Source: Acetobacterium sp. (GTDB lineage Bacteria; Bacillota; Clostridia; Eubacteriales; Eubacteriaceae). From it: 64,000 bases of DNA. The stretch is from positions 1 through 64,000 of the forward strand of contig NZ_JAUSPS010000049.1 in NCBI RefSeq assembly GCF_030652775.1, in the 5' to 3' direction. Below, in pieces: positions 56,066 through 64,000 of the stretch (its first letter is position 1; every line of letters begins with the position of its first letter). The notes under the pieces are model-generated. The model ran no database searches. It saw only the letters and a program-made list of their open reading frames with translations, and was not told the origin of the DNA. The position numbers and the translations under genes are program-made.

Positions 56066-56881
56066 TTAATCTTGTTTTTTGCTCATTGCTAATGATTTTT
56101 TCGCACAGGCATCAACTGCTGAAATTACAGCGTCTCTGAAGCCTTTGGCTTCTAGAACCCGGACGGCTTCGATGGTGGTTCCCCCGGGGGTACAGATCTG
56201 ATCTTTCAGTTTTCCCGGATGTTCGCCTGATTCGAGGACCAGTTTGGCGGCACCGTAAACCGCCTGAGCTGACAAGCGATAAGCCTGATCCCGAGGGAAA
56301 CCATGGAGTACCCCGCCATCGGCCATAGCTTCAATCAGTAGCATCGTATAAGCTGGTGCTGAGCTGGCAATTCCGGGCACCACGTCCATCAGCTTTTCAC
56401 TGATGACTTCAACTTTACCAAAGCTTTCAAAAATCCTAATAACATCCTGGGTATCTTCTGCTGTCATATGTCCATCCGGACAAAGGGTCGAATCGGATTC
56501 TCCCACAAATGCCGGGGTACTGGGCTGAGTTCTGATTACTTTAACATCCCTGCCCAGAAACTCCTTAATGTCTTCAAATCCAACACCCACCGCAATCGAG
56601 ATAATAATTACCGATGGTTTGATACTGCCGGCAATTTCCTCCAGCACCTTGCTATATAAAAAGGGTTTTACTGCCAAAACCAGATAGTCGGCCTGTGCCG
56701 CCACGGACGTATTGGAATCTTGAATATTAACCCCATACTCTTCCCCCACCTGAGCCCTTGCCGCTTCTGAGGGATCAAAACACAGAATATTTTCCGGAAG
56801 GAATAATTCACCCTTCACCAAACCACCAATCATGGCCTTTGCCATGTTTCCGCAACCGATAAAACCAATATTATTTTTCAC
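56066..56881 (-). CDS. proC: Pyrroline-5-carboxylate reductase
   Basis: A 271-residue NAD(P)H enzyme that makes proline from pyrroline-5-carboxylate. NIGFIGCGNMAKAMIGG opens the Rossmann fold, AVKPFLY lies near 71-77 and the dimer/active-site helix is ASSAPAYTMLLIEAMADGGVLHG with the conserved PGGTTIEAV loop near 238. Length is normal. It is a single gene flanked by repeats. Confidence 0.96.
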   Translation of the reverse strand: MKNNIGFIGCGNMAKAMIGGLVKGELFLPENILCFDPSEAARAQVGEEYGVNIQDSNTSVAAQADYLVLAVKPFLYSKVLEEIAGSIKPSVIIISIAVGVGFEDIKEFLGRDVKVIRTQPSTPAFVGESDSTLCPDGHMTAEDTQDVIRIFESFGKVEVISEKLMDVVPGIASSAPAYTMLLIEAMADGGVLHGFPRDQAYRLSAQAVYGAAKLVLESGEHPGKLKDQICTPGGTTIEAVRVLEAKGFRDAVISAVDACAKKSLAMSKKQD

Positions 56882-56903
56882 GTTAACTCCTCAGTCTTAT
56901 GCT

Positions 56904-56985
56904 AATCAGCTGTTTGCATACCTGCCACAAGCGATGCGTTTATCCTAGGATACGCATGGTCGCACCAGTCATTGCTATGCTGATT
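56904..56985. repeat. Intergenic palindrome upstream of proC
   Basis: AATCAGC and GCTGATT form outer arms and GCGATGCGT and ACGCATGGTCGC inner ones, with imperfect pairing between. It sits where the proC promoter or leader should be. Not shared by eye with other repeats in the window. Confidence 0.5.
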
Positions 56986-57063
56986 GATTTTTAGTGCCAA
57001 GATTCTTTAATCTTTATACCCTCTATTTTAGACTTTAATTCAACCCAGTGCAAACCTAAAATG

Positions 57064-57099
57064 GAAAAACCCACTAATTCTTAAATTAATGGGTTTTTC
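57064..57099. terminator. Bidirectional terminator after rarD
   Basis: GAAAAACCCACTAATT pairs with AATTAATGGGTTTTTC (one mismatch). Confidence 0.85.
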
Positions 57100-57121
57100 A
57101 TATGATTTTCGCTTGTCTGTT

Positions 57122-58009
57122 TTATAAATCTGGTTCGACGATTTCTTTGGTACCGTTACGAATCTTCGAAATGGTGAAAATGATCAAGGCCACCCAGATA
57201 AATCCGAAACCAATCAGATCCACCGCTGAGAAAGCTTCACCATAAAGAAATACCCCGAGGAACAGCATAATTGTGGGGGTAATGTATTGAAAAAAGCCCA
57301 GCAGTGAAAAGGATATTTCCTGGACCCCTTTGGCATACAGCAGTAACGGGATGGCAGTGACCACGCCCGCCAACACTGCCAATGCTGCCACCATCGGATT
57401 ACCCAATGCAACGACCCCTTGTCCCTGGCTTTCGATATAAAGAATCGTCACAAAGGCAAATGGTGCCACCACAGCGGTTTCCAGAATCAAAGAAACAATC
57501 GGGCTGGCATTGAGCTTTTTCTTAAATACACCATATAAGGCAAAGGTGAGTGCCAGAACAATAGCCACCACCGGAAATTTACCGATTTTCAAGGTGATGA
57601 ATACAACCCCGACCAGAGCCAGTAAGACCGACAGACTTTCCCACTTATTGAATCGTTCCCCAAAAAAAAGGGCGCTGAACAATACCACCACCAACGGGTT
57701 GATATAATATCCCAGACTAGCGTCGATGATAAAATTGGCATTCACGGCCCAGATATAGGTATACCAGTTAAGCGACACCATGATCCCACTGAGAATGCAA
57801 TAAATAAATCTTTTTTTATCTAATAGAATGGTTTTTATTTCTGGCCATTTTTTGATGATGGTGACAAAAATCACGCAAAATAGAAAAGACCAGAAAATTC
57901 GCGAAGCCAGGATGTATAGCGGCGACACTTCTTTCAGTGCCTTCCAGTAAATCGGGAGGATTCCCCATAAAACATATGCCATCATGGCGCTGATAATACT
58001 CTTCTGCAT
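57122..58009 (-). CDS. rarD: RarD/EamA-type drug-metabolite transporter
   Basis: A 295-residue inner-membrane protein with about ten helices in two EamA repeats. The N-terminal AYVLWGILPIYWKAL and GYYINPLVVVLFSALFFGERF are typical of RarD. Substrates of this branch are poorly defined. GGAGGG precedes the ATG. It sits 34 nt after purD but is probably separate in function. Confidence 0.9.
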   Translation of the reverse strand: MQKSIISAMMAYVLWGILPIYWKALKEVSPLYILASRIFWSFLFCVIFVTIIKKWPEIKTILLDKKRFIYCILSGIMVSLNWYTYIWAVNANFIIDASLGYYINPLVVVLFSALFFGERFNKWESLSVLLALVGVVFITLKIGKFPVVAIVLALTFALYGVFKKKLNASPIVSLILETAVVAPFAFVTILYIESQGQGVVALGNPMVAALAVLAGVVTAIPLLLYAKGVQEISFSLLGFFQYITPTIMLFLGVFLYGEAFSAVDLIGFGFIWVALIIFTISKIRNGTKEIVEPDL

Positions 58010-58043
58010 GGTAGCCCTCCATAAAAGTTTCTACTATTAAATT

Positions 58044-59300
58044 TTAATTAAACTTGGCAATATCGGTTCGGTATTGGGCACCTTCGAAGTTGATTTTGCC
58101 GATGTTGGCGTAGACGGTTTTTCTGGCTGCTTCACGGGTTTCACCCAGGGCGGTGACGCAGAGAACCCGGCCGCCATTGGTTTGCAGTTCGCCGTTGACC
58201 AGCTTGGTTCCGGCGTGAAAGACGACGCAGTCGTTCACGTCTTCGATGCCGGTGATGACCTTGCCTTTTTCGTAAGTGCCGGGGTAGCCGCCAGAGGCGA
58301 TGACCACGCAAACGGCTTCTTTGTTACTCCATTTGATCTGACAGTCTGCCAGCTCGCCAGCGATGACGGCTTCCATGATGTCAACCAGATCAGATTCCAT
58401 CCGCATCAGGACACTCTGGGCTTCAGGATCGCCAAAGCGGACATTGAATTCCAGAACCTTTGGAACGCCGTTGTCGATCATCAGTCCGATAAACAAAATT
58501 CCTTTAAAGTTCATGCCATCGGCAATAAAACCGCCTATAATCGGATCCAGTATTTCAGCTTTGATGCGTTTATTCAGGGCTTCATCGGCAAACAGCACGT
58601 TGGGGGAATAGGTTCCCATGCCACCGGTGTTCAAGCCTTCATCATTGTCATAGGCCCGTTTATAATCCTGGGCACTTTCCATCGGCACAATCGTTTTGCC
58701 ATCGACAAAACAAAGCATCGAGGCTTCCTGTCCCGTTAGAAATTCTTCGATAACCACCTTATCGCCAGCTTCTCCGAACTCCCGTTTTTTCATGATCATT
58801 GCCATGCCTTCCAGGGCATCGGCTTCATTTTCGGGAATCAACACACCTTTACCGGCGGCCAGACCATCAGCCTTGATCACCATCGGATAGCCGTAAATGC
58901 CCAGATCTTTGATAATTTCATCAAAATCAGTATACTCTTTATAAGCAGCCGTGGGAATATTGTGACGGAATAAAAATTCCTTGGTAAAGGCCTTGCTGCC
59001 CTCAAACTGAGCGCAGTGTTTGTTGGGACCAAAGACTTTTAAACCTTCAGCTTCAAAAGCATCAACCATCCCCATCACCAGGGGGACTTCAGGGCCGACA
59101 ACGGTAAGGTCAATCTGATGTTCTTTGGCAAAAGCCAAACAGCCGGGAATATCTTCCACCGCTAAATCCACACATTCGGCTAATTCTGCCATACCACCGT
59201 TACCCGGGGCGGCATATATTTTTTCAACCCGGGGACTTTGGGCAAGCTTCCATGTCAGAACATGCTCCCGGCCACCGGATCCAATCATTAATATTTTCAT
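58044..59300 (-). CDS. purD: Phosphoribosylamine-glycine ligase
   Basis: A 418-residue ATP-grasp enzyme for step 2 of purine synthesis. MKILMIGSGGREHVLTW begins the N domain; the ATP-grasp part has KADGLAAGKGVLIP (about 143-156), GQEASMLCFVDG and FNVRFGDPEAQ. I start at the ATG with AAGGAGAGA upstream; the frame extends 30 codons upstream without support. Last gene of the pur operon, 222 nt after purH. Confidence 0.97.
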   Translation of the reverse strand: MKILMIGSGGREHVLTWKLAQSPRVEKIYAAPGNGGMAELAECVDLAVEDIPGCLAFAKEHQIDLTVVGPEVPLVMGMVDAFEAEGLKVFGPNKHCAQFEGSKAFTKEFLFRHNIPTAAYKEYTDFDEIIKDLGIYGYPMVIKADGLAAGKGVLIPENEADALEGMAMIMKKREFGEAGDKVVIEEFLTGQEASMLCFVDGKTIVPMESAQDYKRAYDNDEGLNTGGMGTYSPNVLFADEALNKRIKAEILDPIIGGFIADGMNFKGILFIGLMIDNGVPKVLEFNVRFGDPEAQSVLMRMESDLVDIMEAVIAGELADCQIKWSNKEAVCVVIASGGYPGTYEKGKVITGIEDVNDCVVFHAGTKLVNGELQTNGGRVLCVTALGETREAARKTVYANIGKINFEGAQYRTDIAKFN

Positions 59301-59349
59301 CTGTCTCTCCTTGTTTTGCTTTGTGTTTTTCAAATCTTCGTGACAAACT

Positions 59350-59380
59350 GGAAACGGGCGATCACGGATCGCCCCTACAC
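59350..59380. repeat. Dispersed GGGCGATC palindrome
   Basis: GGGCGATC-ACG-GATCGCCC with flanking CCTAC; read on the minus strand it begins GTAGGGGCGATCC, a pattern I know as a common dispersed repeat of Clostridia and other bacteria. It lies in the purH-purD gap. Confidence 0.65.
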
Positions 59381-59427
59381 AATCAATCAAACCTTGTTTT
59401 GCTATGAAAATTGTTCGAATTCAAGGC

Positions 59428-59490
59428 GGAGACGGTTTTGGCCGACGGGAGCGTATCTATTAATACGTGACCAAGGCCAAAACCGTCTCC
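59428..59490. repeat. Strong intergenic hairpin element between purH and purD
   Basis: A perfect 16-bp inverted repeat, GGAGACGGTTTTGGCC and GGCCAAAACCGTCTCC, encloses 31 nt with an inner CGTAT/ATACG stem. Flanks (TTCGAATTCAAGGC and AACGCAGAAGTCGGGAAATT) look like part of the same element. No coding value is seen. It could affect read-through to purD. Confidence 0.75.
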
Positions 59491-59522
59491 AACGCAGAAG
59501 TCGGGAAATTATCGACGCAAAA

Positions 59523-61052
59523 CTAGTGTTTAAAGTGGCGCATGTTAGTAAATACCATTGCGATGCCCGCCTCATCACAGGCTTTGATTGAATCCTCATC
59601 GCGTCCCGCCCCACCGGGTTGGATGATGGCGGTAATACCAGCGGCGGCGGCGGCTTTGACGCTGTCGTCAAAGGGGAAGAAGGCATCGGATGCCATTACC
59701 GCTCCTTTGACGGTTTCGCCAGCCTGACGGATGGCGTTTTCCAGGGCACCGACCCGATTGACCTGGCCTGGTCCATTAGCAATCAGACATTTATTTTTAG
59801 TCAAGCTGATAGCGTTGGATTTGGTGTTTTTAACTGCTTTCCAGGCAAACAGCAGTTCATCCATCTCTGCTTCGCTGGGCTGACGTTTGGTGACAACTTT
59901 TAAATCATCATAAAGCTTGGTATCCCGTTCCTGAACCAGCAGACCGCCCATAACTTTTTTCACTTCATAGCCTGGTTCGTTGTGGGTGATATCAGCAAGC
60001 TCCAATAAGCGCAGATTTGGTTTAGCTGCCAGGACCGCCAATGCTTCCGGTGTAAATCCTGGAGCGACGATTACTTCCAGGAAGGTTCCCACCATTTCTT
60101 TAGCTGCTGCCTCGTCAATGAGTCGATTGGAAGCAATGATGCCCCCAAAAATGGAAACCGGATCACTGTCATAGGCTTTTTTATAAGCCACCGCAATTTC
60201 TTCGTCACTGGCAATGCCGCAGGGATTGGCATGCTTAACGGCCACAATGGTGGGTTCGTCCCCATATTCCTTTAAAATTTCCAAGGCGCCGTTGGTATCA
60301 TTGATATTATTATAGGAAAGTTCTTTTCCCTGGAGTTGTTTTGCAGCGGTGAGAGCGCCCTTAACCGGAACCACTTCACCGTAGAAAGCAGCTTTCTGGT
60401 GAGGATTTTCACCGTAACGCAGATCCTGAACCTTTTCAAAGGTCATCGTGATGGTGTCTTGTAAAACTTCCCCCGCTACCCGTTTTCTTAAATAGTCGGC
60501 GATCATCGTGTCATAATTGGAGGTCGTTTCAAACACTTTCAAGGCCAGGTTATAACGGGTCTCATAGTTTGTTTTGCCATTTGCTTCCAGCTCAGCCAGA
60601 ACCACTGCATAGTCTTCCGGGTCTACCACGACGGTTACGTCATTGAAGTTTTTAGCAGCGGATCGCAACATCGTTGGCCCCCCGATATCGATGTTTTCAA
60701 CAGCATCTTCGAAGGCGACGCCATCTTTTAAAATGGTGTTTTTGAATGGATAAAGGTTGATGACCAGCAAGTCGATGGGGGTAATCTCAAGCTCTGCCAT
60801 CTGTTTCTGGTGATCTGGATTATTTCGAATCCCCAAAATCCCACCGTGAATTTTAGGATGCAGGGTTTTAACCCGTCCGTCCAGACATTCTGGAAAGCCC
60901 GTCACTTCTGAGACGCCGGTAATCGTCAATCCCGCTTCTCTCAGGGCTTTGGCTGTTCCTCCGGTAGACAGGATTTCCCATCCCATCGCTGCCAGTTTTG
61001 ATGCGAATTCAACAATCCCACGTTTATCCGATACACTTAACAATGCTCTCAT
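59523..61052 (-). CDS. purH: Bifunctional AICAR transformylase/IMP cyclohydrolase
   Basis: A 509-residue enzyme for the last two steps to IMP. The N-terminal IMP cyclohydrolase (about 1-195) begins [16 protein letters not shown] and has STGGTAKAL and [14 protein letters not shown]; the C-terminal transformylase (about 200-509) has [18 protein letters not shown] with the catalytic Lys-His, and [15 protein letters not shown] precedes the ATG. Confidence 0.98.
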   Translation of the reverse strand: MRALLSVSDKRGIVEFASKLAAMGWEILSTGGTAKALREAGLTITGVSEVTGFPECLDGRVKTLHPKIHGGILGIRNNPDHQKQMAELEITPIDLLVINLYPFKNTILKDGVAFEDAVENIDIGGPTMLRSAAKNFNDVTVVVDPEDYAVVLAELEANGKTNYETRYNLALKVFETTSNYDTMIADYLRKRVAGEVLQDTITMTFEKVQDLRYGENPHQKAAFYGEVVPVKGALTAAKQLQGKELSYNNINDTNGALEILKEYGDEPTIVAVKHANPCGIASDEEIAVAYKKAYDSDPVSIFGGIIASNRLIDEAAAKEMVGTFLEVIVAPGFTPEALAVLAAKPNLRLLELADITHNEPGYEVKKVMGGLLVQERDTKLYDDLKVVTKRQPSEAEMDELLFAWKAVKNTKSNAISLTKNKCLIANGPGQVNRVGALENAIRQAGETVKGAVMASDAFFPFDDSVKAAAAAGITAIIQPGGAGRDEDSIKACDEAGIAMVFTNMRHFKH

Positions 61053-61123
61053 ATTATTCCTCCAAATTTATTTCTCTAACAAGTTCCCCGCTCTTATTTA
61101 ATTTGATCCATTATTAAAATTGA

Positions 61124-61753
61124 TTATTTTTGTTTTTTGACACGTCGGCCGTCTACCGTCAATTGGTCAAGACAAAAAGCCTTCACCGCCTGTGGTAAAA
61201 GCTCGTGTTCAATTTTGAGGACTTTTTGCTGGATCGATTCCGGCGTGTCGTCATCGGCAACCATAACGGTTTCCTGCATAATAACCGGGCCGCCGTCGGC
61301 CACTTCGTTAACAAAGTGAACCGTTGCCCCGGTGACCTTGACGCCATAATCAATGACGGCCTGATGAACATGCATCCCGTAAAACCCGGCCCCACAAAAA
61401 GATGGAATCAGGGCGGGATGAATGTTGATGATGGCGTTGGGATAAGCTGCTACAAAGCCTGGGGTAATGATTTTCATATAGCCTGCCAGAACCACCAGGT
61501 CGACATCATAGCCACTGAGAATTTCGACAATTTTTTCATCAAAGGCTTCATTGCTGGGGTAGCCTTTGGGATTTATGGCGACAGCCGGAATCCCAGCTGT
61601 TCTCCCCCGTTCCAGACCAAAGGCCTGACGGTTGTTGGAAATTACCACCGCAATTTCGCCATATTTGTGATGAATGGTATCAATCAGGGACTGGAAATTT
61701 GTCCCGCCGCCGGAAACCAGCACGCCGATTTTTTTTAAAGCTTTTACAGACAT
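61124..61753 (-). CDS. purN: Phosphoribosylglycinamide formyltransferase
   Basis: A 209-residue enzyme that formylates GAR using 10-formyl-tetrahydrofolate. IGVLVSGGGTNFQSLID starts it; NIHPALIPSF (catalytic N and H) is near 106-115 and VTGATVHFVNEVADGGP near 133-149, with the Asp after. It overlaps the purM end by 10 nt. Formyl-THF use fits an organism rich in folate C1 chemistry. Confidence 0.96.
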   Translation of the reverse strand: MSVKALKKIGVLVSGGGTNFQSLIDTIHHKYGEIAVVISNNRQAFGLERGRTAGIPAVAINPKGYPSNEAFDEKIVEILSGYDVDLVVLAGYMKIITPGFVAAYPNAIINIHPALIPSFCGAGFYGMHVHQAVIDYGVKVTGATVHFVNEVADGGPVIMQETVMVADDDTPESIQQKVLKIEHELLPQAVKAFCLDQLTVDGRRVKKQK

Positions 61754-62790
61754 AAAGCGATTTTTTCCTCTCCTTTAACAATGGAACCGAGAATTACCGG
61801 CTTTTCGCCCTTGGCTGTTAACCCAGCGACAAAGGCTTCAACCTGGTCAGCTGGCAGCACGGCCACCAGACCAATCCCCATATTAAAGGTGGCATACATG
61901 CTTTCAGCGGGAATTTTCCCCGCTTCCTGAATAAATTTAAAAATCGGCAGCGTTTCGATCACACTGGGATCGACCTTAGCACAAAGTCCGTCGGGAATCA
62001 TCCGGGGAATATTTTCATAAAAACCGCCGCCGGTGATATGGCTCATGCCTTTGATTCGGCAGGGTTTAATCAGATCAGCCAAGGCATTAACATAAATTCG
62101 GGTCGGTGTCAGCAGGGCTTCACCCAGGGTCATGCCCAGATCGTCCACGTAGGTATTGACATCTAGAGATAGATCTTTAAATAAAACCTTTCGCACCAGG
62201 GAAAAACCATTACTGTGAACCCCAGAGGATGGCAGCCCGACCAAAACATCACCTTCCGCAATATCGGCGCCAGTGACAATATCGTCTTTCTCGACGATGC
62301 CGACCGCAAAACCAGCCAGGTCATACTCATCCAGGCCATACATATCCGGCATTTCAGCCGTTTCGCCGCCGATTAAGGCCATGTTTCCCTGGATACAACC
62401 TTCAGCAATCCCTTTGACGATAGTTGCGATTTTTTCCGGATAGTTTTTACCACAGGCAATGTAGTCTAAAAAGAACATCGGTTGAGCGCCTTGACATAAA
62501 ATGTCATTAACACACATCGCCACGCAGTCCACGCCGATGGTATCATGACGATCCATCATAAAAGCCAGCCGCAGCTTGGTTCCTACTCCATCGGTTCCGG
62601 AAACCAGGACTGGTTTCTGATATCCTTCCGGCAGTTCGAAAAGCCCGCCGAATCCGCCTAAATGCGACAGAACCCGATCATTAAAGGTTCGTTGAACATC
62701 AGCCTTCATCAGTTTAACCGATTCGTAACCGGCTTCCACATCTACTCCGGCCTGTCGATATGCATCTGTTTTCATTTGATTTTCTGACAT
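61744..62790 (-). CDS. purM: Phosphoribosylformylglycinamidine cyclo-ligase
   Basis: A 348-residue AIR synthetase. DVEAGYESVKLMK, GTDGVGTKLRLA (about 65-76) and DCVAMCVNDILCQGAQP are its signature, and GETAEMPDMY lies near 136. GGAGGAAAC precedes the ATG. Order purF-purM-purN-purH-purD is common in Firmicutes. Confidence 0.97.
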   Translation of the reverse strand: MSENQMKTDAYRQAGVDVEAGYESVKLMKADVQRTFNDRVLSHLGGFGGLFELPEGYQKPVLVSGTDGVGTKLRLAFMMDRHDTIGVDCVAMCVNDILCQGAQPMFFLDYIACGKNYPEKIATIVKGIAEGCIQGNMALIGGETAEMPDMYGLDEYDLAGFAVGIVEKDDIVTGADIAEGDVLVGLPSSGVHSNGFSLVRKVLFKDLSLDVNTYVDDLGMTLGEALLTPTRIYVNALADLIKPCRIKGMSHITGGGFYENIPRMIPDGLCAKVDPSVIETLPIFKFIQEAGKIPAESMYATFNMGIGLVAVLPADQVEAFVAGLTAKGEKPVILGSIVKGEEKIALCL

Positions 62791-62839
62791 GTTTCCTCCA
62801 TCTATTCTTAGTTCTAGCTATCTATAATTTTTCAGGGAT

Positions 62840-64000
62840 TTAGTCGTTCGCATTTAAAATTGGTACTTCCATGGGGTATTCCCCGTCAAAGCAAGCTCGG
62901 CAGAAGGTTGTTTTTCCACCGACTGATTCCGTTAAGCCATCCAATGAAATATAGGCCAGCGAATCAGCACCTAGAATTTCTCTGATTTCTTCCACGGTTT
63001 TCTTGGCGCCAATCAGGTATTTTCGCCGCGGGGTATCAATCCCAAAATGACAGGTATGAGCAACTGGCGGACTGGTGACCCGGAAATGAACCTCGGTTGC
63101 ACCGGCCTGTCTTAAAATTTCAACCAGTCGTTTAGAGGTGGTTCCACGAACGATGGAATCGTCAATAATAATGACCCGTTTGCCTTTAATGGTTTCTTTT
63201 AAGGGGTTGAGTTTAATGCGCACCCCTTCTTCTCGCAGCTTTTGATTGGGCTGGATAAAGGTTCGACCAATGTATTTGTTCTTAATTAAACCCACACCAT
63301 AAGGAATCCCTGAAGCTTCAGCATAACCAATAGCAGCTCCAATTCCTGAATCTGGCACCCCGATAACGACATCGGCTTCAACCGGCGCCTCTTTAGCCAG
63401 GATTTCCCCAGCTTTATGACGAGATGCATACACCGAGGTTTCATCCATCACTGAATCCGGACGGGCAAAATAAATGAGTTCAAAAATACAGGATTTCTTT
63501 TTAACCCAATTGTTTTGGCCATAACTGGTTAAACCCTTTTCGTCAATGACCACAATTTCGCCGGGTTCAACATCCCGGACCAGTTCGGCTCCGATGGCAT
63601 CCAAGGCACAGCTTTCCGAAGCCAGAAAATAATCTTCGTCTTTCTTACCGATGCATAGTGGTCGTAAACCATAGGGATCACGGACTCCCACCAGTTTATC
63701 ACCAACTGTAATTACCAGAGCATAAGCACCCTTGATAATTTCAACCATCCGCTGAATCGCTTCGATCATTCCATGGCGCAAGCTTCTGGCCAGAATATTT
63801 ACCATTACCTCGGTATCAATGGTGGTCTGAAAAACAACCCCTGAGTCTTCCAGCATATTTCGTAAAGCGCTGTCGTTGATGAGGTTCCCATTGTGAGCCA
63901 GAGCAATTTGACCGACACTGTGGTTGACCGTTAAAGGCTGGGCATTGGTGACGCCATCTTCTCCTGAGGTGGAGTAACGGACGTGACCGATTCCGATGTT
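62840..64000 (-). CDS. purF: Amidophosphoribosyltransferase, 5' part cut by window edge
   Basis: 387 codons of the enzyme for the first step of purine synthesis. The glutaminase part (from the window edge) shows GHVRYST and LAHNGNLIND; the N-terminal Cys is beyond the window. The phosphoribosyltransferase part has VIIIDDSIVRGTTS, the PRPP-binding motif, and the end shows CRACFDGEYPMEVP. Some members carry an iron-sulfur cluster from such cysteines. An ATG at 63856 opens a shorter frame but the coding continues to the edge. Confidence 0.97.
   Translation of the reverse strand, partial: NIGIGHVRYSTSGEDGVTNAQPLTVNHSVGQIALAHNGNLINDSALRNMLEDSGVVFQTTIDTEVMVNILARSLRHGMIEAIQRMVEIIKGAYALVITVGDKLVGVRDPYGLRPLCIGKKDEDYFLASESCALDAIGAELVRDVEPGEIVVIDEKGLTSYGQNNWVKKKSCIFELIYFARPDSVMDETSVYASRHKAGEILAKEAPVEADVVIGVPDSGIGAAIGYAEASGIPYGVGLIKNKYIGRTFIQPNQKLREEGVRIKLNPLKETIKGKRVIIIDDSIVRGTTSKRLVEILRQAGATEVHFRVTSPPVAHTCHFGIDTPRRKYLIGAKKTVEEIREILGADSLAYISLDGLTESVGGKTTFCRACFDGEYPMEVPILNAND

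Noticed and set aside
59316..59591. 91-codon frame in the purH-purD gap
   Set aside because: It is made of two intergenic repeats and runs antisense into purH.

Overview
The window reads as a chromosome segment of a low-to-mid GC, strictly anaerobic Firmicute, most like an acetogen of the Acetobacterium/Eubacterium group. This is an inference. It rests on Clostridia-type gene content (rubrerythrin, Rex, SpoIIE-type phosphatase, HrcA/CIRCE-controlled groESL, PMF-type small alarmone synthetase RelQ), strong AGGAGG ribosome binding sites, frequent TTG/GTG starts and a corrinoid/UroD-type methyltransferase pair. Most of the window is ordinary housekeeping chromosome; no tRNA, rRNA, CRISPR array, phage or intact insertion sequence was seen.

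Layout. 1-6144 (mostly minus): a truncated cation diffusion facilitator, NAD(P)HX repair enzyme, peptidoglycan-binding membrane protein, YebC, RelQ, a YhcC-type radical SAM protein and a small P-loop protein. 6283-9264 (plus): PP2C phosphatase, UgtP-like glycosyltransferase, DegV protein. 9367-17965: RNase HI and leuS (minus), an ornithine-racemase-like enzyme and an Ldh2-type dehydrogenase (plus), then rubrerythrin, an HPr-kinase-like protein and a HAD phosphatase (minus). 18206-20779: LemA and a DUF2207 membrane protein.

20914-34094 is the accessory part. It holds two SorC-family regulators, a LytTR two-component system, two DhaK paralogues (about three quarters identical by eye), DhaL, a VOC-fold protein, an LsrF-type thiolase, an FGGY (glycerol-type) kinase, a GlpR/DeoR regulator, and a corrinoid protein with a UroD-type methyltransferase. 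The plus-strand operon dhaL-VOC-dhaK-lsrF, divergent from a SorC regulator, has the same logical layout as the Lsr autoinducer-2 degradation pathway (kinase, isomerase, thiolase, LsrR-family regulator) but with unrelated kinase and isomerase families. It is the best candidate here for an undescribed system. The LytTR pair is divergent from the other dhaK, whose promoter carries two identical 10-bp direct repeats exactly 21 bp apart.

34157-44837: M15 peptidase-like protein and lepA (minus), rpsT (plus), a large palindromic repeat, holA, comEC (minus), then hydrolase, CBS-type pyrophosphatase, FMN-binding lipoprotein and an XRE regulator (plus). 45034-53203: rex, an ABC-F protein, groESL with CIRCE, and tsaB-rimI-DUF1461-tsaD. 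53337-64000: a GH3 glycosidase, proC, rarD and a purine operon purF-M-N-H-D running on the minus strand, truncated at its 5' end by the window. Several intergenic palindromes (36940-37200, 56023-56046, 56904-56985, 59350-59490) look like dispersed repeats.
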